10,846 nt of DNA from assembly GCF_934747485.1 (NCBI RefSeq), contig NZ_CAKVGN010000085.1, positions 1-10,846 of the forward strand, read 5' to 3'. The position numbers and the translations under genes are program-made. The notes beneath the pieces were generated by a model that saw nothing but the letters and a program-made list of their open reading frames with translations, did not search any database and was not told where the DNA came from. Positions 1 through 7,400 of the stretch are shown here, in pieces (the stretch's first letter is position 1; each line of letters opens with the position of its first letter). Origin of the DNA: an uncultured Brachyspira sp. (GTDB lineage Bacteria > Spirochaetota > Brachyspiria > Brachyspirales > Brachyspiraceae).

Positions 1-17
1 TTTAGCTATTTATATTA

Positions 18-76
18 TAAGGAATACCTACTTTATTTTAACTAAAAAACGTGCAATATCTATGGCTCCTAAACAT
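18..76 (+). repeat. Degenerate two-block intergenic motif, left copy
   Basis: This stretch holds two short blocks: TAAGGAATACCTA at 18-30, and TGCAATAT (52-59) followed by TGGCTCCT (63-70) and CAT (74-76). Both blocks recur in the same order but on the other strand at 10778-10817, near the right edge of the window. The second block matches at 20 of 25 positions and the first at 12 of 13. The gap between blocks is 21 bases here and 2 bases in the right copy. A third copy of the first block alone lies at 161-173. The function is unknown. It may be a dispersed intergenic element of this genome, and chance similarity in AT-rich DNA is not excluded. Confidence 0.35.
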
Positions 77-109
77 ATTTTGATATTATTATGCAAATAG
101 ATTTTATTA

Positions 110-153
110 TACAAATAAAAGAAGAGACCTAAAAATATTTTTAAGCCTCTTCT
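110..153 (-). terminator. Rho-independent terminator of the PepSY-like operon
   Basis: AGAAGAG (120-126) and CTCTTCT (147-153) are the arms of an inverted repeat whose centre is the palindrome AAAAATATTTTT (131-142). Read as minus-strand RNA the arms pair without a break, because the two positions that would be A-C mismatches on the plus strand become G-U wobbles. A U-rich run (TTTTATTTGT) follows on the minus strand. The polarity and the position 45 bases past the last stop codon fit termination of the three-gene minus-strand operon. Confidence 0.75.
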
Positions 154-197
154 ACAATAATAAGGAATAACTATTTTTTTATCAATTGTCTTTTTTA

Positions 198-449
198 TTA
201 GTCATCAAATTCCTGATACAACAAATTACCTGCTTTGTCAATATAAAGTTCCATCATGTTGTTCATTTTTACTTTATAAACATTATAATGCTCCATTTCT
301 ACAGCCCAAATTTCTGCTTGAGGATAAGTTGCTCTTGCTGTAGCTAATACTGCCTGAGGAACTTGATTAAGAGGTACATACCAATCGGCAAATAAAGCTG
401 AAGAACCTATTACACTTAAAGCTATTAATAAACATATTATTTTTTTCAT
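198..449 (-). CDS. Small exported PepSY-like (DUF2874) protein, copy A
   Basis: An 83-residue protein with a clear Sec signal peptide: Lys-Lys, a hydrophobic core over residues 4-20, and probable cleavage after the Ala of ALFA at about residue 21. The mature part of about 62 residues is one PepSY-like (DUF2874, sometimes called beta-lactamase-inhibitor-like) domain: a helix with VPQAVLATARATYP (30-43), strands with an aromatic YNVYKV (55-60), and the closing 'ELYID..GNLL' strand-turn (67-77), where Asp71 and Gly74 match the family's 'D..G' turn. It is the last gene of the operon. An AGGAG box sits just before the ATG, and the gap from the stop of copy B back to this start is only 32 bases. 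It differs from copy B by five residues (V13I, V25I, A49S, H54N, Y78G). It should act in the periplasm or outside the cell. No biochemical role is established, and inhibition of an enzyme is only a family-name suggestion. Confidence 0.85.
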   Translation of the reverse strand: MKKIICLLIALSVIGSSALFADWYVPLNQVPQAVLATARATYPQAEIWAVEMEHYNVYKVKMNNMMELYIDKAGNLLYQEFDD

Positions 450-481
450 TATTTCACTCCTTTATTTTTTATATTTTAATA

Positions 482-733
482 TTAGTCGTCAAACTCTTGA
501 CCTAATAAATTACCAGCCTTATCTATATAAAGTTCCATCATGTTGTTCATTTTTACTTTATAAACATTATAATTTTCCATTTCTACAGACCAAATCTCTG
601 CCTGCGGATAAGTTGCTCTTGCTGTAGCTAATACTGCTTGAGGAACTTGATTGAGAGGTATATACCAGTCAGCAAATAAAGCTGAAGAACCTATTATACT
701 TAAAGCTATTAATAAACAAATTATTTTTTTCAT
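482..733 (-). CDS. Small exported PepSY-like (DUF2874) protein, copy B
   Basis: An 83-residue tandem paralogue of the next gene downstream (copy A), with the same signal peptide (residues 1-21) and a single PepSY-like domain in the mature part. The two are identical at 78 of 83 residues. By my base-by-base comparison the coding sequences differ at about 24 of 252 positions, so most changes are silent, which suggests selection on the protein. The closing segment GNLLGQEFDD is closer to that of the two-domain gene upstream (GNLLGQQFDD) than copy A's GNLLYQEFDD is. Copy B may therefore be nearer the ancestral form, with Y78 in copy A derived. An AGGAG box precedes the ATG, and 43 bases separate the start from the stop of the two-domain gene. 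No promoter or terminator is visible in that gap, so co-transcription is likely. Function unknown. Confidence 0.85.
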   Translation of the reverse strand: MKKIICLLIALSIIGSSALFADWYIPLNQVPQAVLATARATYPQAEIWSVEMENYNVYKVKMNNMMELYIDKAGNLLGQEFDD

Positions 734-776
734 TATTCACTCCTTTATTTTTTATTTTTTTATATATAATTAATTA

Positions 777-1289
777 TTAATCATCAAATTGCTGTCCTAA
801 TAAATTGCCGTTACTATCAATATAAAGCTCCATCATATTATTTAATTTAATTTCATATATGCTGAACTGCTTTTCTATTTTAATAATAGCAGCCTGAGGA
901 TAAGTTTTATTAACAGTAGCTAAAACATTAGCAGGCAATATTGTAGCAGGCATATTTCCATAAGTTTTTACCTCTTTCCATTCACCATTAGGAAAGAAGT
1001 CAACTTGTGTTCCATTACCTAAATATACTTCTATTTCTTCCCAATCTCTTTCTATGTAAGTTACTTCTACATTCTGAAAATGCTTAGCTATAAAATCTTG
1101 AGTGTTCTTAGGCAAAGATGATAATGGCACTCCATATCCATATTGAACATTGCTGTCTGCTGTTTGCATATAAGGGTTATAGATTGTCATATCATTTGCT
1201 GTATTAGTATCTGTTAAATCGTTAGTTTGTGCTAACAGTATAGTTGAAAACATAAATACAGCAAAAATAACATTTAATAATTTTTTCAT
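777..1289 (-). CDS. Exported two-domain PepSY-like (DUF2874) protein
   Basis: A 170-residue protein and the first gene of the minus-strand operon. Residues 1-20 form a signal peptide (MKK, then a hydrophobic stretch ending LLA before Gln21). Residues 21-50 are a polar Asn/Thr-rich linker. Residues 53-107 form a first PepSY-like domain: VPLSSLP, a helix with IAKHF, the strand VEVTYIERDWEEIEVYL, and the 'DFFPNGEW' turn typical of the family. Residues 113-170 form a second domain that resembles the two 83-residue downstream proteins, sharing ATxxxTYPQA and NNMMELYID..GNLLGQ.FDD. The small genes may have arisen by duplication of this second domain plus a signal peptide, or the reverse. The ribosome site AGGAG lies about 7 bases before the ATG, and a consensus promoter lies about 40 bases upstream. 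The protein is probably periplasmic or secreted. Molecular function unknown. Confidence 0.85.
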   Translation of the reverse strand: MKKLLNVIFAVFMFSTILLAQTNDLTDTNTANDMTIYNPYMQTADSNVQYGYGVPLSSLPKNTQDFIAKHFQNVEVTYIERDWEEIEVYLGNGTQVDFFPNGEWKEVKTYGNMPATILPANVLATVNKTYPQAAIIKIEKQFSIYEIKLNNMMELYIDSNGNLLGQQFDD

Positions 1290-1328
1290 TTTTATCTCCT
1301 TACTAAGTAAATTATCTTTACAATTATA

Positions 1329-1357
1329 ATTATAGTATAAGCGGGTGGTTTTGTCAA
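1329..1357 (-). promoter_or_regulatory. Consensus sigma-70 promoter of the PepSY-like operon
   Basis: Read on the minus strand, TTGACA (complement of 1352-1357) is followed after exactly 17 bases by TATAAT (complement of 1329-1334). This is a perfect match to the housekeeping consensus with the optimal spacer. Transcription would start near 1322, giving a leader of about 33 bases that carries the AGGAG of the two-domain gene. Such a promoter predicts strong, possibly constitutive, expression of the three small exported proteins. Confidence 0.85.
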
Positions 1358-1473
1358 ATTTTTTTACTAATTTTTTACAAAAAATATATATTTTTTGAAG
1401 TTTTTTTGCGGTTTTACTATGATTTTATCAAAAAATACATGCGATTTGTAAATTTAAGGTAAATTTAAACAAT

Positions 1474-1545
1474 AAATCATTATTTTTCACACTGAAAAAG
1501 TAAAAATTATTTACTGTATTTGTATAAATATATGAATAATGATTT
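1474..1545. repeat. Nested inverted repeat in the divergent region
   Basis: AAATCATTATT (1474-1484) and its exact complement AATAATGATTT (1535-1545) form perfect 11-base arms. Between them, nearly on the same centre, lies a smaller dyad AGTAAA...TTTACT (1499-1515). It could be an operator region or a DNA cruciform. The arms are AT-rich, so chance cannot be ruled out, and no regulator gene is present in the window. Confidence 0.4.
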
Positions 1546-1568
1546 TTTATGTACTTATATAATTATTA

Positions 1569-1635
1569 ATTTAATTAGGCATTATAAGCGTTTAATTATG
1601 GGAACTTTTTTAATTATTTATTCGTCTAATTAAAT
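1569..1635. promoter_or_regulatory. TAATTA box cluster upstream of the RND promoter
   Basis: Four TAATTA palindromes occur at 1572, 1593, 1611 and 1627, spaced 21, 18 and 16 bases apart. The outermost two extend to a perfect 10-base inverted repeat (ATTTAATTAG at 1569-1578 and CTAATTAAAT at 1626-1635). The cluster ends 19 bases before the proposed -35 box of the efflux operon, a position suited to a repressor or activator. This is inference from spacing only; AT-rich background makes TAATTA common. Confidence 0.25.
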
Positions 1636-1653
1636 ATATTGTAAAATTAGAAC

Positions 1654-1681
1654 TTGATATTTTTTATTTGAAGTTTATAAT
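1654..1681 (+). promoter_or_regulatory. Probable sigma-70 promoter of the RND efflux operon
   Basis: TTGATA (1654-1659) and TATAAT (1676-1681) are separated by 16 bases. Transcription would begin near 1688 and give a leader of about 55 bases before the GTG start at 1744. The -10 box is perfect, the -35 box has one mismatch and the spacer is one base short. Confidence 0.55.
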
Positions 1682-1731
1682 TTATTAGTAAAAAAATAAA
1701 TTTTTATTAAATTTACGATGTAGACTTTTTT

Positions 1732-1746
1732 AGGAGCGGTATTGTG
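1732..1746 (+). promoter_or_regulatory. Ribosome site that fixes a GTG start
   Basis: AGGAG (1732-1736) lies 7 bases before a GTG codon at 1744. The signal peptide of the outer-membrane factor begins directly at that codon. The nearest upstream ATG (1718) is followed at once by TAG, so GTG is the best supported start. Confidence 0.75.
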
Positions 1747-3102
1747 AAAAATAGTTTTGTTTTTATATTGATTATATTATTCAATATTTCTTTATATTCA
1801 CAGAGTAATGAAAACTCCACAAACTCTAAGATAAGCATAAATTTGGAGCAAGCATTAGACTTAGCAGTAGAAAATGATAAGACACTAAAACAGGCAGAAT
1901 ATGATGTACGCATAGCTCAAACTCAAAAAGACGCCTCATTTTCCGATTTATTTTTACCTTCATTAACCGTTAGCGGGGGGCTTAATTTATCAGAGCCAAA
2001 AGAATATCAATACGAAAATTTTAACACAGGAGTATATTCAAGTGCAGATACTTGGAGTGCTCAAGCAACATTATCAAAAACACTTTTCACAGGCTTTAGA
2101 AATTGGAACACTGATAAAGCAAGAGAAATAAACCTAAAAATGATGAAAGAAACATATTTTGATGAGAGAAAGAACGTAGCAATAAACACTCAATTAAATT
2201 TTTATAACACATTCGTTGCACAAGAAAATTATAAAGTATACTATCAGCAGCAGCTTAATTACAGCAATAGAATGAGAGAATCTTATATAAAGTATAGAAA
2301 TGGTCAAGTTTCAGAATATGAATATTTAAATGCAAAAGTGCAATACGAAAGCACAAAACCTCAGCTTGTTGCACTCAGCAATAATTATGAAAGCTTAAAA
2401 CTAACATTTATAAGGCAAATAGGCTTAACAAATGTAACTGATGAAGTAGAATTAGTAGGTAATATACTTGATGCCACAAAAATAGCATTACCAGATTTAG
2501 ATATAAACGTAATATTAGATTTAATAATGGCTAATAATATAGAGCTTAGCAATATGGCAAGCAATATAGAAATGCTTGAATACAATAGAAAAGTTGCAAG
2601 AAGCTATTTATGGCCTACTTTTTCAGCAAATGCTAATGTTGGAATTACTACAATAGATAAATTAAAATTAGATAATAATAAAGATTTTTACAAAGACAGA
2701 AGCGGAGAGTTTAGCTGGGGAGTTGGATTTTCATTAAATTATGCTCTTGATTCTTTACTTCCATTCTCATCTACAGCAAAAGCAGCAGAAGAGATTCAAT
2801 TAAGCATTGAGCAAATGGAAATAAGTTATGAACAGTTAAGAGACAATATAGAGATAAACAGCAGAAACCTTATTTCTACAGCAAAATCTCAGGAATTAAC
2901 ATTACAATCACAAGCAGAAAATGCAAGAACAGCTGCATATGCTTTGCAAATGGCTCAGAGACAGTATAGAGGCGGTACAATATCCACATTAGAGCTAAGC
3001 GATGCTGAGCTTACATATTTGAATGCACAGCTTTCATATTTACAAGCCATATATGAATATTTTTCAAGCACATTACAAGTATTAAAGCTTTTAGGAGCTT
3101 AA
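1744..3102 (+). CDS. TolC-like outer-membrane efflux protein (OEP family)
   Basis: A 452-residue outer-membrane channel subunit, the exit duct of a tripartite RND pump; the family assembles as trimers. Residues 1-20 are a signal peptide. The mature protein shows the internal duplication of the OEP family. The first half has 'LEQALDLAVENDKTLKQAEYDVRIAQ' (34-59), the barrel-strand entry LPSLTVSGG (72-80) and the helix turn YRNGQVSEYEYLNAKVQYE (184-202). The second half repeats this as WPTFSANANVG (290-300) and YRGGTISTLELSDAELTYL (408-426), and the protein ends in the helix LQVLKLLG. Long alpha-helical stretches (129-227, 345-451) correspond to the periplasmic tunnel. Length is normal for the family. 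It starts with GTG, and the next gene starts 13 bases after its stop, with that gene's AAGGAG overlapping the stop codon. It is the likely counterpart of BesC in Borrelia; substrate cannot be read from the sequence. Confidence 0.92.
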   Translation: MKNSFVFILIILFNISLYSQSNENSTNSKISINLEQALDLAVENDKTLKQAEYDVRIAQTQKDASFSDLFLPSLTVSGGLNLSEPKEYQYENFNTGVYSSADTWSAQATLSKTLFTGFRNWNTDKAREINLKMMKETYFDERKNVAINTQLNFYNTFVAQENYKVYYQQQLNYSNRMRESYIKYRNGQVSEYEYLNAKVQYESTKPQLVALSNNYESLKLTFIRQIGLTNVTDEVELVGNILDATKIALPDLDINVILDLIMANNIELSNMASNIEMLEYNRKVARSYLWPTFSANANVGITTIDKLKLDNNKDFYKDRSGEFSWGVGFSLNYALDSLLPFSSTAKAAEEIQLSIEQMEISYEQLRDNIEINSRNLISTAKSQELTLQSQAENARTAAYALQMAQRQYRGGTISTLELSDAELTYLNAQLSYLQAIYEYFSSTLQVLKLLGA

Positions 3103-3115
3103 GGAGAAAACAACT

Positions 3116-4459
3116 ATGATACTATATAGAAAAATTATTTTAATACTTTCTACAATTTTAATAATAGGTGCACTTTCCATTTCTTGTAAGAAACAAGTTG
3201 ATTTAAAGAAGAAAGAAAACCCTATAAGTGTACTTGTTGCAGCACCTATAAGACAGTCTTTAGAGGAATATCTTGAGCTTTCTGCAGAAATTAAGGCAAT
3301 AAAAGAAGTAGAAATATCTTCAGATGTACCCGGAAAAATTGCAAATATACTAAAATATGAAGGCAGTTTTGTAAATAAGGGAGACACTATAGCGTTAATA
3401 GACAGATTTGTAATAGGTGCAAATTATGCATATGCTCCGGCAAGAACACCTATTTCTGGTTACGTAACTACTACATATATGGCAGTTGGTGCTTCTATAG
3501 CAGCGGCTACCCCAATAGCAAATGTTGCTGATATTAGCAAATTAGAAGTAGAAATACAAGTACCAGAGCGTTCTATTACAGGTGTGGAATTAGGACAAAA
3601 AGTATTAATTAGAATTCCTTCCTCTCCAAATAAAGAAGTAGAAGCTACCATAACCAAAAAAGATTATGCTGTTAATCCTTCAACTCGTACTCTAATGGTA
3701 AAGGCTTTAATAGACAATAAAGACAGATTATTTTTACCCGGAATGTTTTCTGATGTATCAATACTCTTAAACTCTGCTAATAATATTTTTGTAATACCGA
3801 ACAGTGCTACATTTTCTGATGATTTAGGAAAAAACTATATTTATGTTGTAAAAGAAGATAATTCTCAAAATCCTCCTTTAGAAGGAAATGTAACTTCAGG
3901 AAACACTAACAAACAATATAGAGCATACATTAGAGAAATTGATATATTATTTAGATCCAAAGACAAAGTTGCTTTAAGCGGCGGTTTAGAAGATGGCGAA
4001 GAAGTAGTAATGTTTGGTAGAGAGTTTTTAAAAGACGGTTCTTTAGTAAATAGAATAGAAAATGACCCTACAATATTAGAATATATTACCCCGCAAAATG
4101 TTAATACAAATGAAATAGTAAATAATACCAACAATACTATAAAACAACAAACAAATCAAAGAACTCAGGTAAATCAAGCAAAAGAAAATAATACTGTAAA
4201 ACAAACTGCTACAAATCAAGCAAAGCCAAAAACATCATCATTATCAGCAAATAATACTAATGCCGCTAAAACTACTACTCAGCAAAATACAGTCGCAAAA
4301 CCACAAACTAACACAACTGCAAAACAGCAAACTAATACCGTTGCACAAACTAATAATGTTATAATAAATACAGCAGAAAAAGATGCTGCCGATAATGAAG
4401 ATGTAGTTAAAAACACTGAGCAAACAAATAATAGTGATATTTACTCTGTTGGTAAATAA
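3116..4459 (+). CDS. RND periplasmic adaptor (HlyD/AcrA family) lipoprotein, hairpin-less, with long Asn/Thr/Gln tail
   Basis: A 447-residue membrane-fusion protein linking the inner-membrane pump to the outer-membrane channel. Residues 1-23 are a signal sequence and Cys24 (ALSISC) fits a relaxed spirochaete lipobox, so it is probably a lipoprotein. Order of domains: first lipoyl half about 66-96 (EGSFVNKGDTIALID), second half about 107-140 (PISGYVTTTYMAVGASIAAATPIANVAD), beta-barrel about 141-225 (VPERSITGVELGQKV, LFLPGMFSDV) and membrane-proximal domain about 226-320. The two lipoyl halves are joined by only about 12 residues, so the usual alpha-helical hairpin is absent, as reported for BesA of Borrelia. 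Residues from about 326 to the end are a low-complexity Asn/Thr/Gln/Lys tail, unusual for the family and probably disordered. AAGGAG overlaps the stop of the preceding gene, indicating tight coupling; 39 bases separate it from the pump gene. Confidence 0.9.
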   Translation: MILYRKIILILSTILIIGALSISCKKQVDLKKKENPISVLVAAPIRQSLEEYLELSAEIKAIKEVEISSDVPGKIANILKYEGSFVNKGDTIALIDRFVIGANYAYAPARTPISGYVTTTYMAVGASIAAATPIANVADISKLEVEIQVPERSITGVELGQKVLIRIPSSPNKEVEATITKKDYAVNPSTRTLMVKALIDNKDRLFLPGMFSDVSILLNSANNIFVIPNSATFSDDLGKNYIYVVKEDNSQNPPLEGNVTSGNTNKQYRAYIREIDILFRSKDKVALSGGLEDGEEVVMFGREFLKDGSLVNRIENDPTILEYITPQNVNTNEIVNNTNNTIKQQTNQRTQVNQAKENNTVKQTATNQAKPKTSSLSANNTNAAKTTTQQNTVAKPQTNTTAKQQTNTVAQTNNVIINTAEKDAADNEDVVKNTEQTNNSDIYSVGK

Positions 4460-4498
4460 AAATTATTATTTGTATTTTTAAGAGAGGTTTATTTATAT

Positions 4499-7400
4499 AT
4501 GAGAAGTTTTATTGAATTAATAGTAAAAAGACCTGTTTCTGTTTTTATGGGGATAGTGGCAGTTGTTATACTTGGTATTGTAAGTTTATCTAGGCTTCCT
4601 GTAGACTTCTTGCCTGACTTGGAATTGCCTTATATTAGTATTAGCACAACTTATGATAATGCTGGTCCGGAAGAGGTAGAAAAATCTGTTTCAAGACTTA
4701 TAGAATCTGCCGTTTCTTCTGTAAACAATATTAAAGAGGTAAGTTCATCTTCAGAGGAAGAAAATTCAAATGTATTTATAGAGTTTAACTGGGGAAGCGA
4801 TTTGGCATCTGCTACTGCGGACATAAGAGAGGCTATAGACAGAATAAGAAAATCTTTGCCTGATGATGCTGAAAGCCCTGCTGTTTATAAATTTTCTACT
4901 GACAATATACCTGTTATGGAAATATCTTTCTATGGTATTGACAACTTATCTGCATTATACAATTTAGTTGATAACCAAATACTTACTTCTATAGAGCAGG
5001 TTGGCGGTGTTGCTATGGCTGAAATTAGAGGAGGACTAAAAAGCCAAATTAAAGTTGATGTTGATATGAACAGGCTTCAGGCTTATGGTCTTGATATTAA
5101 CTCTATAGTAAGCACTTTGGCTATGGAAAACCAAAACATATCAGGCGGTGAAACTTATGAGGGTGTTTACAAATATACTTTAAGAACTACTGGAGAGTTT
5201 AAAACTGTTGATGATATTGGTAATGTTGTAGTGGCATTAAAAGACAATAACACTCCTATAAGACTTAGAGAGTTGGCTACTATTTATGAGGGTTATGATG
5301 AAGACGGAGACGTTATAAAAGTTAATGGTACTCCTGCTGTTAATGTTTCTATAAACAAAGAATCTGGTGCTAATACAGTTGCTGTTTCTGATGCTATTAA
5401 AAAAAGATTAGACAGCTTAAACTTACCGGGAGATATAAAATACGAAATACTATTCAACAGTGCTGATAACGTTAATAATGCCATAAAAGGCGTACTTGAT
5501 ACTGCTTGGCAGGGAGGTTTATTTGCTGTTATTATTCTTATGATATATTTATGGAATGTTAGAACTGTACTTATAATAGCAATATCAATTCCTATGTCTA
5601 TAATTGTTACATTTACTTTGATGTATTTCTTTGGTACAACATTAAATATTATCTCTCTTTCAGGACTTGTACTTGGTATTGGTATGATGGTAGATAACTC
5701 CATTGTTGTACTTGAAAATATATTCTATTACCGAAACAATGGTTATGGTAAATACTCTTCTGCAATAGACGGTACTTCTACAGTAGCACTTGCAATATCT
5801 GCTTCCACCCTTACAACAATAGCAGTATTCTTGCCTTTCCTGTTTGTAGAAGGTCAAACTGGTCAGATGTTTAGAGATTTATGTATTACAGTTACAGTTT
5901 CTATGATAGCTTCTTTGGCTGTTGCTTTAACTATAGTGCCTATGCTTGGTGCAAGATTAGTAACTACTAAAAAGTCTAAATTCTTCAATCGTTTTGAAGT
6001 ATTTTTTGATAAGAATTTCCACTCTAAAGTTAATTTTGTATACGAAAAAATATTAACTTATTCTGTTAATCATAAAAATAGAGTATTAATACCTGTAATA
6101 AGTGTAGTATTTGCCGTTATAATAGTAGGATTAATATTTATAGGTAAAGAAGGTTTCCCTCAATCTGATGAAGGTCAATTAAAGGCAAGCATACGAATGC
6201 CTATTGGTACAAGAAAAGAGCAAACAGGTTCTTTTATAGACAGAATGAGAAAAGATGTTGAAGATGTTATTGGAAAAGATTTAAGCAGAATACAATCAAG
6301 AGTTAGATCAGGTTCTGATGCTAATAAAGGACAGATAAGAGCTAAATTAATAGACAAATCTGACGGAAGAACTGTAGAGACAGAAGAATATGTTGAAATG
6401 GTTAGAAAGAAATTAGCTGGATATCCTGCTACAATTAATATTGATAGTGTAAGCAGTATGCGCGGAGGAGGCAGTTCAAGCGGTATAGATATAGATATAG
6501 TAGGAGAAGATTTAACAAGAGCAAGAGAATTAGCCAATAATATCATATCTGCTTTACAAGATGTTCCAGGACTTAGAGATGTTCGTTTGAAAAAAAGCGA
6601 TTCTAGTCCTGAGCTTAATGTAACTATAAACAGAGACTTAGCTTCAAAAATGGGGATTAATATTAATACTGTTGCCAACTCTATAAAAACAAGCTTCGGC
6701 GGTACTACTGCTACAAGAATGACTCCTAAAAACTCTGAAGTTACTGATATTGATGTTATAGTACAGCTTAATGAAAGAGACAGAATAAACATAGATGATG
6801 TTAATAGAATGCTTATACCTACAGCTTCAGGAATGGTGCCTGTATCTGCAATTGCTGATGTTAATAAAGATTTTGCCCCTACAGAAATAGAGAGAAAAAA
6901 CAACAGCAGAATAACTTCAATTACAGCAGCAGGTTACGGCAGACCTATGAACCAAATAATGAATGACATACAAAAAACTATCAATGAAAAAGTATTTATA
7001 CCTGCTGGTTTTAGTATTGTTTATTCTGGTGATTATGAGGACATGCAAGAGGCATTCGGACAATTATTACAAGCTTTGATATTAGCTTTAGTATTAGTTT
7101 ATGCTATTATGGCTAGCCAATTTGAATCTTATATAGCTCCTTTCGTTATTGCTCTTGCTATACCATTTGGTTTTGCTGGTTCACTTTTCTTACTTCTAAT
7201 TACAGGACAGACTTTAAGTGTATACAGCGGAATTGGTGTTATAGTGCTTATTGGTATTGTAGTTAATAATGGTATTGTACTTATTGACTATATGAATCAG
7301 CTTATGCATGAGAAGAAAATCAACGGAGATGCTGCTGCTTTAATTGCTGGTCCGAGAAGATTAAGACCTGTACTTATGACTTCGCTTACTACAATACTTG

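Larger units (their letters stand above)
1290..1743. other. Divergent regulatory region, 454 bases, no gene seen
   Basis: This stretch separates the minus-strand PepSY-like operon from the plus-strand RND operon. Beyond the two promoters it contains an 11-base tandem direct repeat (GTAAATTTAA at 1448-1457 and 1459-1468), a nested inverted repeat (1474-1545) and four TAATTA boxes (1572-1632). I found no convincing open frame with a ribosome site and no RNA fold that I recognise. Its size is large for two short promoters, so regulator binding is plausible but unproven. Confidence 0.6.

Noticed and set aside
52..76. TGGCTCCT/AGGAGCCA read as a tRNA acceptor end or attachment site remnant
   Set aside because: No D-arm, anticodon arm or T-arm sequence follows or precedes it, and no integrase or tRNA gene is present in the window.
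1713..1913. A 66-codon minus-strand frame over the start of the outer-membrane factor
   Set aside because: It overlaps the signal peptide and promoter side of a well supported gene and shows no motif.
4091..4420. The low-complexity adaptor tail as a frameshift artefact or fused second gene
   Set aside because: The frame stays open with codon use like the rest of the operon, the stop is normally placed before the pump gene, and no second start or domain is visible.
5293..5703. A 136-codon minus-strand open frame inside the pump gene
   Set aside because: Antisense to conserved RND sequence, including TM4. It has no recognisable motif and is explained by codon bias of the real gene.
6175..6903. 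A 242-codon open frame on the minus strand inside the pump gene
   Set aside because: It lies wholly within the second porter domain of the RND pump, whose protein matches its family end to end. The antisense product is a Leu/Ile/Ser-rich shadow with no family resemblance that I can see and no operon context.
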